A stretch of 64,000 nucleotides of DNA from Thalassospira alkalitolerans (GTDB lineage: Bacteria > Pseudomonadota > Alphaproteobacteria > Rhodospirillales > Thalassospiraceae). A program made the translations under genes and the position numbers. Where the stretch lies: NCBI RefSeq assembly GCF_002115745.1, contig NZ_JFKB01000010.1, positions 1 through 64,000 of the forward strand, read 5' to 3'. Each line of letters begins with the position of its first letter. The stretch's first letter is position 1. Shown here in pieces: positions 36,426 through 44,517 of this stretch. Below the pieces are notes generated by a model, which was not told where the DNA came from, made no database searches, and saw only the letters and a list, made by a program, of their open reading frames with translations.

Positions 36426-36965
36426 ATGTCCACTGCAACGGATTTCGTGCCTGGCGATCCCGCCTTGATGCTAACGGTGCTACGCGGCGCCGAAGGCAAT
36501 CTTGACCATGACGTCTTGCTTGAACGCATTTTATCCCTGTTTTGCACTGATGATGTCGGCAATCAGATCATTGTCGAAGACACGCCGGATCTGCGGCGAC
36601 GAATCAACAGTGCAGTTTCCCATTTGGAAATTGCCGGTCTGGTGCACAAAACCGCCGATGCCCCCCTGACGATCACATCCCTTGGCCGAGCCATGATGAT
36701 GGCCTATCCACTGGGGATTGATGACGGGGTATTGTGCTCGTTACCAGCATTTCGCAATCAAATTTATGATGCCAATGCCCCGGTGGTGCATGAACGCCAT
36801 CTTCCCAACCCGGCCTATGGCTCTGGCTTTTCGGCAGGGCTTGGTGCCCATCGGCTAACCGAAAACCCCTATCCATCCGATAGCCGCGACCATGAAGACT
36901 GGCTGATGGGGTGGGACGAGGCGCTTGATCAAAGCAAGCGCGAAGCGGAAACGCTTCTGTCCTAA
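36426..36965 (+). CDS. Winged-helix protein with C-terminal RMF/CrpP-like domain
   Basis: In this 179-residue protein residues about 10-105 look like the winged helix of Mrr N-terminal domains: RRRINSAVSHLEIAGLVHK then TITSLGRAMMM. Residues about 132-168 match ribosome modulation factor closely in pattern: GFSAGL, ENPYPS, then WLMGWDEA, compared with the GYQAG, CPY and WLGGWREA landmarks of E. coli RMF. RMF binds 30S subunits and drives 100S hibernation dimers. A GGAGG site precedes the ATG. Domain calls are pattern-based; the combination in one chain is unusual. It stands alone between the CZB cyclase and DUF4169 genes. Confidence 0.6.
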   Translation: MSTATDFVPGDPALMLTVLRGAEGNLDHDVLLERILSLFCTDDVGNQIIVEDTPDLRRRINSAVSHLEIAGLVHKTADAPLTITSLGRAMMMAYPLGIDDGVLCSLPAFRNQIYDANAPVVHERHLPNPAYGSGFSAGLGAHRLTENPYPSDSRDHEDWLMGWDEALDQSKREAETLLS

Positions 36966-36993
36966 AAGACCTTGGGGATATCATTCCAACCGT

Positions 36994-37311
36994 TCAGAAC
37001 GGTTCGGTATGAATGATTTGCGACCGGCACCATTTGGGGGAACCAGGGCGGTGCCGGGAATTGACCAAACCGGCAACAATGCTGGTCGGCCCGGTTGCCC
37101 GCTGATGGCCAAAGACTTGCCCGCCTGTTGTGTTTGGGTACGACCCCGTATCACTTTCACACCAAATGCCGGGCAACGCCCCCTTATCATCCGATTCCCA
37201 AAGATAGCCAATATTCCTGCGAACGGCACCCTGTCGCTTAGTCGCACAAGCACGCGTGCTATCAAATTCACATTCGGTGCATCTGCTGTTCCGAATCAAA
37301 GCGGTGGCCAA
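36994..37311 (-). CDS. Uncertain 105-residue frame; gap otherwise without a gene
   Basis: The stretch 36966-37357 has no recognisable gene. The best frame runs on the minus strand from a TTG at 37311 and has a Cys pattern CTECEFDSTRAC and an otherwise soluble composition. Several rare codons (AGA, AGG, CGA), no clear ribosome site and a competing overlapping frame argue against it. A 17-bp palindrome AACCGTTC-a-GAACGGTT lies at 36988-37004, straddling the end of the frame, and may be a 3' structure of the neighbouring plus-strand gene. Confidence 0.2.
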   Translation of the reverse strand: MATALIRNSRCTECEFDSTRACATKRQGAVRRNIGYLWESDDKGALPGIWCESDTGSYPNTTGGQVFGHQRATGPTSIVAGLVNSRHRPGSPKWCRSQIIHTEPF

Positions 37312-37357
37312 GACGCTTTATTTCAAACAGAACTCAATGAATTAATAGGTCCTGCCC

Positions 37358-37759
37358 TTAGTCGTTATCAGGTTCTGAATTCGGATTTGCCGCCCGGAAA
37401 AAAGACACCACATTACTGGCGTCCGGCTTGACCGCCTTTGATGTCACAGGTTTTGCATCCTTAACTTGATCTACTTCAGGCTTTGGAACTGTGGGGTTTT
37501 CCGTCTCGGAACTGTCGGCATTGGGATGTTCGACCTCGGAAGATTTTGATCCAACGGTTTCCGCATCCGGGGCTTCAACATCCACATCCTCCCGAAAATG
37601 GCCTTCATGTTCCTTGTCGGCCTTGTGGTCCTCTGCATCCTTTTTGGTGCGTTCACCGCGCGTGCGCCCATGCAGGGACCGATTGGCATCGGCCTGCCTT
37701 TCCTTGGCATCGCGTTTTTTCTTTTTGCGTGCCTGACGCAAATTGACGAGATCGCCCAC
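37358..37759 (-). CDS. DUF4169 family protein with acidic C-terminal extension
   Basis: From a GTG at 37759 the 133-residue product begins VGDLVNLRQARKKKKRDAKE and continues with NRSLHGRTRGERTKKDAEDH, the signature of the small basic DUF4169 family of alphaproteobacteria (usually about 60-70 residues). The rest is an extra acidic/Pro/Ser/Lys-rich disordered tail to KPDASNVVSFFRAANPN. The GTG is chosen because GGGGGA sits 8 nt upstream and the family begins there; the frame continues upstream to 37834. Function of the family is unknown. Confidence 0.75.
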   Translation of the reverse strand: MGDLVNLRQARKKKKRDAKERQADANRSLHGRTRGERTKKDAEDHKADKEHEGHFREDVDVEAPDAETVGSKSSEVEHPNADSSETENPTVPKPEVDQVKDAKPVTSKAVKPDASNVVSFFRAANPNSEPDND

Positions 37760-37848
37760 CCGGGCTTCCCCCTGTGATGACGCCCCGAAAAACCGGGCCG
37801 TGGAATCGGGTGATGGATTAAGCATAAACACCATCGCCCAAACGATAA

Positions 37849-37878
37849 ACGGGTGCCCTGATCAATCAGGGCACCCGT
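37849..37878 (-). terminator. Terminator after the lipoprotein gene
   Basis: ACGGGTGCCCTGAT-ca-ATCAGGGCACCCGT is a perfect 14-bp stem. On the minus strand it follows the lipoprotein stop by 36 bp and leads into TTTATCGTTTG. Confidence 0.85.
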
Positions 37879-37914
37879 TCACAACCGTTGATAAAACCGT
37901 ATGCCGATCACGCC

Positions 37915-39033
37915 CTAGCGGACGAAGACATGTACCTCGTTGGCCGATACCGAGGCACTGGTCGCATCAGAAACGCGCACCCGTGTGCTTGGCATGCCCA
38001 TGTCGGTCAGGGAACGTAGAACCGACTGCGCATTACGTTTGGATTTATTGCTGTTCAGCGCAACCTGCGCCGGGGTACCGCGATTGGGCGTCACCGCAAC
38101 AACGTCAAAGCTGGCCTGCGGGCGACGCTCAAGAACGCGGTTAACCGCGTTATAAAGCGCCTGCTCGTATTTCACGCTAGGACTGTCGAAACGAATCACC
38201 ACCAACGGGCGATCATTACTCGATGACATGCTGCTTGCCGGAGCAGGGGCAGCCTGCGACTGGAAGACACGCTTGGACAGAGCATCGCCAAAGATCTCGC
38301 CATTTTTAACCGCCAGTGCCAGCGCATTGAGGTTTGCACGCTCGTTGCTAACATAGGAAGTCTGACGGGCAAGACCTTCGCTGATTTCATTCAGAAGACG
38401 ATCAATCAACACCGTCGTGCGATTGGTTTCATCTTCGAGAAGGGCAAGCTGACGATGGTCTTCATCAACTGCGCCGGAAACCTGATAGGCTGAACGAACC
38501 GATTCTAACAGGAAAGTCGACAGGGTCGAATCCGCGGCCACATTGTTGGCCAGTGAATTCATCGCCGCAATGTCGTCATTCACACGATCAAGTTCCTGTT
38601 GCGCGGTATTCCACTGTTGCACCAGTACCGGGTTGCCCGGAGTGGTGCCAACCTGAAGGCGCGCACTGATTGCTGCCACGGTCCCGTGATATGCCTGCGA
38701 GTTCCGCACGGTCTGTGCACGCAACTGCTGCAACTCGTTGTTATGCTCGTTCAATGCCACTTTCAGACGATTGAGTTCCGCCTGCATGTTTTCGACCCTG
38801 GAACCAACAAAGGTCCCGGTCTGTGACATGCCAGTCAGCGGCTGGGTGCTGCGTGCGACATCTGATGATGTCGTTGCATCGGCACCACTTGTATCAGCCA
38901 TCATCGCCGAACTTTCGGTGGCGTCGTTACCTTCGCCAGCCAATGTCGGCCACAGGGCCTCTGAAGAAAAAGAACATCCCCCCAGCAAAAGGGCGGCGCC
39001 AATTACGGCGAGATAGGTTTTACGAACGGCCAT
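37915..39033 (-). CDS. Lipoprotein with coiled coil and OmpA-like C-terminal part
   Basis: This 372-residue protein has a lipoprotein signal ending in LLGGC (Cys about residue 20), a low-complexity Ser/Thr/Ala stretch to about 70, and a long coiled coil (about 78-245) with heptad-like ENMQAELNRLKVALNEHNNELQQLRAQ. The C-terminal domain (about 270-372), with VVIRFDSPSVKYEQAL and KSKRNAQSVLRSLTDMG, resembles a divergent OmpA/MotB peptidoglycan-binding fold. It would be attached to the inner leaflet of the outer membrane. I do not recognise a named family. It is monocistronic with its own terminator. Confidence 0.7.
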   Translation of the reverse strand: MAVRKTYLAVIGAALLLGGCSFSSEALWPTLAGEGNDATESSAMMADTSGADATTSSDVARSTQPLTGMSQTGTFVGSRVENMQAELNRLKVALNEHNNELQQLRAQTVRNSQAYHGTVAAISARLQVGTTPGNPVLVQQWNTAQQELDRVNDDIAAMNSLANNVAADSTLSTFLLESVRSAYQVSGAVDEDHRQLALLEDETNRTTVLIDRLLNEISEGLARQTSYVSNERANLNALALAVKNGEIFGDALSKRVFQSQAAPAPASSMSSSNDRPLVVIRFDSPSVKYEQALYNAVNRVLERRPQASFDVVAVTPNRGTPAQVALNSNKSKRNAQSVLRSLTDMGMPSTRVRVSDATSASVSANEVHVFVR

Positions 39034-39368
39034 TTCGATCTAATACCTAAGTAGGAATAAGCGAATCTCCCTGAGCTTGCTTTTTTATGAATTGAAACAA
39101 GCCCCTGCTCCCCCGGGATTGAATGCATCTTAGTCCACGACCAATTGTGGAACAAGACGCTTTTGCCCCTTTTTTAGCCATAGTTCACCATAACTGCGTC
39201 AAACGCAACAAACCGGGGCAGAACAACGCCCTAGCAGCGTGAAAAAACCTGCTTCTGGAAAAAATACGTTTTTTTGAAATTTACCGCTTGCAATGCCCCG
39301 CTCGTTTGCATAAGTTCCGCTCCGCCGACGGGGAGCACTCAACGCAAACCGCCGGAAACCAAGGCAAA
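39034..39368. other. 335-bp gap before tRNA-Arg
   Basis: The gap lies between the divergent lipoprotein gene (minus) and tRNA-Arg (plus) and should hold both promoters. No gene is convincing here. An apparent minus-strand frame that runs through the tRNA is an artefact of the tRNA sequence. Confidence 0.5.
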
Positions 39369-39445
39369 GCGCCCGTAGCTCAGCTGGATAGAGTATCTGA
39401 CTACGAATCAGAGGGCCGGAGGTTCGAATCCTTCCGGGCGCACCA
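39369..39445 (+). tRNA. tRNA-Arg (anticodon ACG)
   Basis: The 77-nt cloverleaf includes encoded CCA. Acceptor arms GCGCCCG/CGGGCGC, D-arm GTAGCTCAGCTGGATAGAG, anticodon loop CTACGAA (ACG) in a TCTGA/TCAGA stem, and T-loop GTTCGAATC are all clear. A hairpin follows within 10 bp. Confidence 0.97.
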
Positions 39446-39448
39446 TTG

Positions 39449-39479
39449 AAAGGTCCGACGTTATCGCGTCGGGCCTTTG
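39449..39479 (+). terminator. Terminator after tRNA-Arg
   Basis: GGTCCGACG and CGTCGGGCC pair (one G-U) around a short loop and lead into TTTGCCTTTT directly downstream of the tRNA. Confidence 0.7.
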
Positions 39480-39693
39480 CCTTTTCCGGACCTTTTTTAT
39501 AAACGGCACCATCACCACAATAACACTGTGACACCCCTCACAGTCACGGGCGCGCACATTCTGTGTTTTACGCTGAGACCTGAATACCGATGGCATCAGC
39601 AGAATCGCCTTAAAAATCACATGCATCCCAACCATGCCCGATGCTATGCTTTGGGCTCTGAACCTGTTGCGGATGCATGATGGAGCCCCAAGG

Positions 39694-40215
39694 ATGAACG
39701 CCAATACGCGCATCACCATTTCCTGCACCGACCGTGTCGGTCTGGTTTCCGATATTTCCGGCCGCCTTTTTGATATCGGCACCAATCTTGGCCCGACCAG
39801 TTTCGCCCTTGATCAGGGCCGCGCGATTTTCGTCACAACCTGCGAATTGCCCGACACTTGCCCGATCACCGAATGCGAAGCCGCGCTATGCGAATTGCCG
39901 ATGGAACAAGCCGAAATAGCGGTCGAAGCCATTTATCCTGCTCCGCTTCTAAACCATGCACCGGGCGCAACCCACATCATTGAATGTTCGGGAATCGACC
40001 AACCGGGCCTGATCGCACGCTTGTCTGAAATTTTTATCGAATACAGCGCCAATATCGTCCAGCTTGCAGCGTCGGCAACCGACGAAAAAGATGCCCGCAT
40101 TTATACCACGCGCTTTGCCGTCGCCATCCCGACTGACCGCGCCAGCACCTGCCTTGCAACCCTTGCCAATACAGCCGGATCCATGCGGTTGCTGTTCAAA
40201 TTCGAAGAACTTTGA
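39694..40215 (+). CDS. ACT-domain protein, GcvR-like
   Basis: This 173-residue protein is made of two ACT domains: one starting RITISCTDRVGLVSDISGRLFDIG, the other IIECSGIDQPGLIARLSEIF. This is the layout of GcvR, the accessory repressor of the glycine cleavage operon, and of related regulatory ACT proteins that bind amino acids. The ATG at 39694 has GGAG eight bases upstream and starts right at the domain; earlier in-frame Met codons at 39634 and 39673 lack this. No glycine-cleavage gene is adjacent, so the regulatory partner is unknown. Confidence 0.8.
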   Translation: MNANTRITISCTDRVGLVSDISGRLFDIGTNLGPTSFALDQGRAIFVTTCELPDTCPITECEAALCELPMEQAEIAVEAIYPAPLLNHAPGATHIIECSGIDQPGLIARLSEIFIEYSANIVQLAASATDEKDARIYTTRFAVAIPTDRASTCLATLANTAGSMRLLFKFEEL

Positions 40216-40234
40216 TCTTTAGGCCCCAAACTGA

Positions 40235-40277
40235 TTAATCCGGGCCGGGCTGGACTAGATTGAGCCGGCTCGGATTA
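40235..40277. terminator. Shared hairpin between convergent ACT and GGDEF genes
   Basis: TAATCCGGGCCGG and CCGGCTCGGATTA form a long stem with one wobble and a small bulge. The right arm includes the stop codon of the minus-strand diguanylate cyclase gene. It could end both transcripts. Confidence 0.5.
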
Positions 40278-41486
40278 AATCACGACCCGGTTACGTCCTG
40301 CCTGTTTGGCGGCATAAAGCTTTTCATCTGCCTGTTTTAAGATCGCCCACGGATCGGTAATGTCATCATTACGTTCTGACAGGCCGACCGAAATCGTCAC
40401 CGATACGGCCTTGTTCTTATCAGGCGGTGTAATTTTGATTGCAGCAATACGTTCCCGAAGCGCTTCGAGCGGTTCATACGCTTTGTCTACATTCCGCCCG
40501 GCAAAAACAACGGTAAATTCTTCACCACCATAGCGGAATGCCTTACCGCCCCCGCCAACACGTGCCAATTCGCGCGATACGCGTCTAAGAACGATATCCC
40601 CAACATCATGACCATAGGTATCGTTGAATTTCTTAAAGTGATCGACGTCAAGCATGGCAATCGCATATTGGCTGCCAAGTTCCGCGAGGGCATGTCCAAG
40701 CGCACGACGCCCCGGAAGACCGGTCAAGTCATCAACAAAAGCCATCCGCCAGGCTTCTTGCGCCAAGCCGGCCAGAACCACACCTGTCGCCGCCAGATAT
40801 CCGTATTTGATAAAGCCCGGCCCCATCACAGTCGCCACGGCAATGGCGATGATTGCGGCGGCAAAACTGGTTTCAAGCGGCCGATGCAATATCAGTAAAA
40901 CACCAACCGAGATGATCGAAAGGATCAGGGCAGGTTGCGGCATATCGGCCATGAAACTGCCAGTATCAATCACTTGGTAATTCAGCACATCAAACAGTGC
41001 CGCACCGACATCCGCCTTGCCCGCCAGCATCAACATGACAAAAAGCTGCAACCCCAACACCAGCATCCGCGCGATGCCGCGCGAGTTAAGAACACCGCGT
41101 TCTGCAGTAAAACCCAGAACCAGCAGATTGACCGGAATCAGATAAAGGGTGGCAATACGCAGAAATGCCAAACCTTCTGGCGAAAAGCCGCCACCATTCC
41201 CCACCAATAACCAGTAACAGACCAAAAGCAGGATCATGACAAAAACCGCGCGCCCGCGGTTGAACCACCAACCGATTGCACTGCCCAATACCGCAAGGAT
41301 AAAAGGACCATATCGCACAAGCCCCGCCAACTCGCCGGGCACCAGTCCGGGCGACAGGGCAAGCACAAGACAAGCGCCTAAAATCAGAAAGGGCGCCAAA
41401 CCGGCAGAGACAAATATGGAATAAGCGCGACGCATGGGCGGTTTGGTTCTGCCTGAAAATTCCCCCAAGGACACGGTAACGGGCAC
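40275..41486 (-). CDS. Membrane-bound diguanylate cyclase
   Basis: This 403-residue protein has about six to seven membrane helices in the first 240 residues and a C-terminal GGDEF domain (about 245-400). The domain has DDLTGLPGRRAL, LDVDHFKKFNDTYGHDVGD and an intact GGEEF motif. No RxxD inhibitory motif stands at the usual place before GGEEF (the sequence there is GGGGKAFRY), so product feedback may be absent. It should make c-di-GMP from GTP in response to a membrane signal. The start is a GTG at 41486; an ATG at 41435 is possible, and neither has a strong ribosome site. Confidence 0.9.
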   Translation of the reverse strand: MPVTVSLGEFSGRTKPPMRRAYSIFVSAGLAPFLILGACLVLALSPGLVPGELAGLVRYGPFILAVLGSAIGWWFNRGRAVFVMILLLVCYWLLVGNGGGFSPEGLAFLRIATLYLIPVNLLVLGFTAERGVLNSRGIARMLVLGLQLFVMLMLAGKADVGAALFDVLNYQVIDTGSFMADMPQPALILSIISVGVLLILHRPLETSFAAAIIAIAVATVMGPGFIKYGYLAATGVVLAGLAQEAWRMAFVDDLTGLPGRRALGHALAELGSQYAIAMLDVDHFKKFNDTYGHDVGDIVLRRVSRELARVGGGGKAFRYGGEEFTVVFAGRNVDKAYEPLEALRERIAAIKITPPDKNKAVSVTISVGLSERNDDITDPWAILKQADEKLYAAKQAGRNRVVI

Positions 41487-41873
41487 GCCCGATCCGCAAT
41501 ATTGCGTGCAATCTAACCTCTGCCTTCTTAAGGGGCCATCGCTTTATGCACAGTTTTTGCGTTTTCCAGACATCAAACAGGATCAAATGCCTGAAATAGC
41601 GCCCCCGTTTGGCCAATATAAATGTCTGGTATTCTTTTCTGGTCTCAGTCGATGGTCTTGTCCGCAAAAGGGCTTGCATCTGTTAGCATGCGCACCATAA
41701 GTTGGATCAACATCATGTTTTCTCACTGCGACGCACAAGGATCGCAGACCTGAATTTCTGTCACGGCGGCCACGGTACGATCCCGAAAACGGGACAACAG
41801 CATTTAACGCCGGAAGCCTGAACCTTATTTCGTTCAAGGCTTCCAAAATGACAGGCTTTGGAGAGACGTTACC
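41487..41873. other. 387-bp gap between divergent cyclase and malyl-CoA lyase genes
   Basis: The gap should contain the promoters for both genes. Short frames on either strand lack ribosome sites and recognisable similarity. GGAGAG stands just before the lyase ATG at 41874. I see no RNA gene. Confidence 0.5.
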
Positions 41874-42860
41874 ATGAGTTTCACTATCCCGACCCCGGCC
41901 CCGGCACGCCTGAACCGTTCCGAATTGGCCGTTCCGGGCAGCCGCATCGAACTGTTTGAAAAGGCTGCCAAGTCCAAGGCCGATGCAATCTTCCTCGATC
42001 TTGAAGATGCCGTCGCACCAAGTGACAAGGAACAGGCCCGCAAGAACATTATCGCCGCCATCAATGACATTGATTGGGGGAACAAAGTGCTTTCGGTTCG
42101 TATCAACGGCCTTGATACACATTATATGTATCGCGATGTTGTTGATGTGCTTGAACAAGCAGGCGACCGTCTTGATCTGATCATGATCCCAAAGGTCGGC
42201 ACGGCATCTGATGTCTATGCGCTTGATATGATGGCAACCCAGATCGAAGCCGCCAAAGGCCGCAAAAAGCGCATCGGGTTTGAGCTGATCATTGAAACCG
42301 CACTCGGCATGCAAAATATCCACGAAATTGCTGCGGCGTCGAAACGCAATGAAAGCCTGCATTTCGGTGTTGCCGATTACGCGGCCTCGACCAAGGCAAT
42401 GACCACCGGCATTGGCGGACCAAACCCGCATTACGGCGTTCTGACCGACAAGGACGGCGACAATCCTCGCGATTATCACTGGGGTGATATGTGGCACTAT
42501 GCCATTGCCCGCATGGTGGTGGCAGCACGCGCCAATGGATTGCGCCCAATTGATGGCCCGTTTGGCGACTTCTCCGATCCAGAAGGCTACCGCGCACAGG
42601 CCGCGCGCGCCATGGTACTAGGCTGCGAAGGTAAATGGGCGATCCATCCCAGCCAGATCGGCCTTGCCAATGATGTCTATTCCCCGTCGGACGCCGAAGT
42701 CACCAAGGCCAAACGCATCCTAGAAGCCATGGCCAAGGCCCAAACCGAAGGGGCCGGTGCAGTGGCACTTGATGGTCGTTTGATCGATATTGCCTCGATC
42801 AAACAGGCCGAAGTCATGGTCCGTCAGGCCGAAGTGATTGCAGCGCTTAACGCGGGCTAA
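41874..42860 (+). CDS. mcl1: L-malyl-CoA/beta-methylmalyl-CoA lyase
   Basis: This 328-residue HpcH/HpaI-type aldolase of the citrate lyase beta-like family has RSELAVPGSRIELFEKA, IFLDLEDAVAPSDK (metal and CoA region), LIMIPKVG, GFELIIETALGMQN and KWAIHPSQIG. Length and long central loop (TGIGGPNPHYGVLTDKDGD) match Mcl1, which cleaves malyl-CoA and beta-methylmalyl-CoA to glyoxylate and acetyl- or propionyl-CoA in the ethylmalonyl-CoA pathway. Other genes of that pathway are not in this window. A bidirectional terminator follows. Confidence 0.93.
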   Translation: MSFTIPTPAPARLNRSELAVPGSRIELFEKAAKSKADAIFLDLEDAVAPSDKEQARKNIIAAINDIDWGNKVLSVRINGLDTHYMYRDVVDVLEQAGDRLDLIMIPKVGTASDVYALDMMATQIEAAKGRKKRIGFELIIETALGMQNIHEIAAASKRNESLHFGVADYAASTKAMTTGIGGPNPHYGVLTDKDGDNPRDYHWGDMWHYAIARMVVAARANGLRPIDGPFGDFSDPEGYRAQAARAMVLGCEGKWAIHPSQIGLANDVYSPSDAEVTKAKRILEAMAKAQTEGAGAVALDGRLIDIASIKQAEVMVRQAEVIAALNAG

Positions 42861-42881
42861 AACACCGAACTGTTCGACAGC

Positions 42882-42909
42882 AAAAGGGGCACCCGACGAT
42901 GCCCCTTTT
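42882..42909. terminator. Bidirectional terminator
   Basis: AAAAGGGGCA and TGCCCCTTTT form a perfect 10-bp stem with an 8-nt loop, between the convergent malyl-CoA lyase and oxidoreductase genes. Confidence 0.9.
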
Positions 42910-42939
42910 GCATTTCATCTCAGATCAGTTCAAACCAGA

Positions 42940-43962
42940 TCAGCCCGGAATACCGTCAAAAGTGATTTTACCAATTGCTTTGCCCGTTTCCAAAAGAGCA
43001 TGCGCCTTACGCAGGCTTTCAGGCGTCAACGGACCGAAGCTTTCATTGGCGGTGTTCTTTAAGGTTCCAGCATCAATCAAACCGGCAACCGTCGCCAAAA
43101 TTTTGTGCTGTTCGATCATGTCCGGCGTCTGGAACATCGAGCGGGTGAACATGAATTCATAGGCAAAGCTCGCCGATTTTGCCTTAAGCAAATCGACATT
43201 ATGATTGTCTTTGGCTTCGGTGATCGTGGCAATACGGCCCTGTGGGGCAATGATTTCAGCCATGACATCGAAATACTGATCGGTTTCCGATGTGCACAGG
43301 ATGTAATCAACGTTGGCAATATCGATGGCTTTCAACTCTTCATCCAATGGATTGCGATGGTTGATGACCTGATCCGCACCAAGATTTTTGACCCAATCAA
43401 TCGTTTCCGGGCGTGAAGCAGTTGCGATCACGCGCAAGCCGGCAAGCTTGCCAAGCTGAATAGCAATGGAACCAACGCCACCAGCCCCCCCAATGACCAA
43501 CAACGTTTTATTGGCGTTGGCGGCGATGTCTTCACGATTGATCATCATGCGATCAAACAGGGCTTCCCACGCGGTAATCGTGGTCAGCGGCAAAGCCGCC
43601 GCATCGGCGAAACCAAGCGATTTCGGCTTTTTCGCAACAATGCGTTCATCGACAAGCTGCAATTGGGTGTTTGAACCGGACCGGGTGACATCCCCGGCAT
43701 ACCAAACCTCGTCACCGGGCTGAAACAGGGTGACGTCGTCACCAACGGCTTCGACAACACCGGCCGCATCCCAGCCAAGAATTTTAAAAGTACCATCATC
43801 GGCTTTACCCTGACGAACCTTGAAATCGACGGGATTAACCGCAACGCCCTTAACCCGAACCAGAATATCGTGCCCGGTGGCCTGCGGAGTCTCAAGCTCG
43901 GCCTGGGCAAACAGACCGTTGGTTTCGACCGAAGCCGCTTTGTAAAGTCCAATAGCTTTCAT
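42940..43962 (-). CDS. Zinc-type alcohol dehydrogenase-like/quinone oxidoreductase family protein
   Basis: This 340-residue medium-chain dehydrogenase/reductase begins MKAIGLYKAASVE. It has an N-terminal GroES-like domain (VNPVDFKVRQG, GWDAAGVVEAVGDDV) and a nucleotide-binding domain with LLVIGGAGGVGSIAIQLGKLAG. The catalytic zinc cysteines of true alcohol dehydrogenases are missing, which fits the zinc-independent NADPH:quinone oxidoreductase branch. The ATG at 43962 has AAGGA upstream. It is divergent from an HxlR regulator, a frequent pairing in which the regulator senses electrophiles or quinones. Confidence 0.88.
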   Translation of the reverse strand: MKAIGLYKAASVETNGLFAQAELETPQATGHDILVRVKGVAVNPVDFKVRQGKADDGTFKILGWDAAGVVEAVGDDVTLFQPGDEVWYAGDVTRSGSNTQLQLVDERIVAKKPKSLGFADAAALPLTTITAWEALFDRMMINREDIAANANKTLLVIGGAGGVGSIAIQLGKLAGLRVIATASRPETIDWVKNLGADQVINHRNPLDEELKAIDIANVDYILCTSETDQYFDVMAEIIAPQGRIATITEAKDNHNVDLLKAKSASFAYEFMFTRSMFQTPDMIEQHKILATVAGLIDAGTLKNTANESFGPLTPESLRKAHALLETGKAIGKITFDGIPG

Positions 43963-44117
43963 TGTCAGCATCCTTTGCAAAAAGGTTTGATTTGTGAATG
44001 CACTGAACTTAGCTCATAATACCAATATAAGTAAGTACGCACAATTTTGGCATATAGTAACATTTTGTATACTAATGCTGATTTCTGCGGTATTTCGAGA
44101 ACACAGGAAACAACACA

Positions 44118-44474
44118 ATGGAAAATTGCCTGCCAAATCGCAGTCCCGGCTGCCCGGTTGAAGGGACACTTGGCGTCATTGGTGGTAAATGGAAAGGCGT
44201 CGTGCTGTATCATTTGCTGGATGGCAAAAAACGGTTTAACGAATTACGCCGTTTAATGCCGGGCGTGACCCAGCGCATGGTGACCCGGCAATTGCGTGAA
44301 ATGGAAGCCGATGGCCTGATTCATCGCCAAGTCTATGCCGAAGTCCCGCCGCGCGTGGAATACAGCCTGACCACCAAGGGGGAAACCCTGCGCCCGATTA
44401 TTCTTGCACTCAAGGATTGGGGTGAAATCCATGTCCCCTATTATGTGATCAAACCAACCACTGACGTCGCCTGA
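44118..44474 (+). CDS. HxlR-family transcriptional regulator
   Basis: This 118-residue winged-helix protein has the full HxlR pattern: [54 protein letters not shown] and [12 protein letters not shown]. The N-terminal Cys in GCPVE is the residue that senses thiol-reactive compounds in relatives such as YodB and HypR. It is divergent from the quinone oxidoreductase-like gene with 155 bp between, so it most likely controls that gene and itself. Ligand and operator are not known. Confidence 0.92.
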   Translation: MENCLPNRSPGCPVEGTLGVIGGKWKGVVLYHLLDGKKRFNELRRLMPGVTQRMVTRQLREMEADGLIHRQVYAEVPPRVEYSLTTKGETLRPIILALKDWGEIHVPYYVIKPTTDVA

Positions 44475-44517
44475 TCATCCTGATCTTATTTCATAGAACC
44501 AGAAACGATCAATCTGG

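Noticed and set aside
36925-37431. 168-residue plus-strand frame overlapping the end of the RMF-like gene and DUF4169
   Set aside because: It overlaps two better supported genes on both ends and shows no domain.
34311-39445. A tRNA-bounded genomic island between the two tRNA genes
   Set aside because: No integrase, direct repeat or composition shift; the genes between are mostly ordinary chromosomal ones such as lipB.
39199-39534. Minus-strand frame of 111 residues across tRNA-Arg
   Set aside because: Its middle (RIRTSGPLIRSQILYPAELRA) is the well-known false translation of the complement of a tRNA gene; the cloverleaf on the plus strand explains the sequence.
41583-42497. 304-residue minus-strand frame opposite the malyl-CoA lyase gene
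   Set aside because: It is a shadow of strong codon bias in a confidently identified gene; no similarity or ribosome site.
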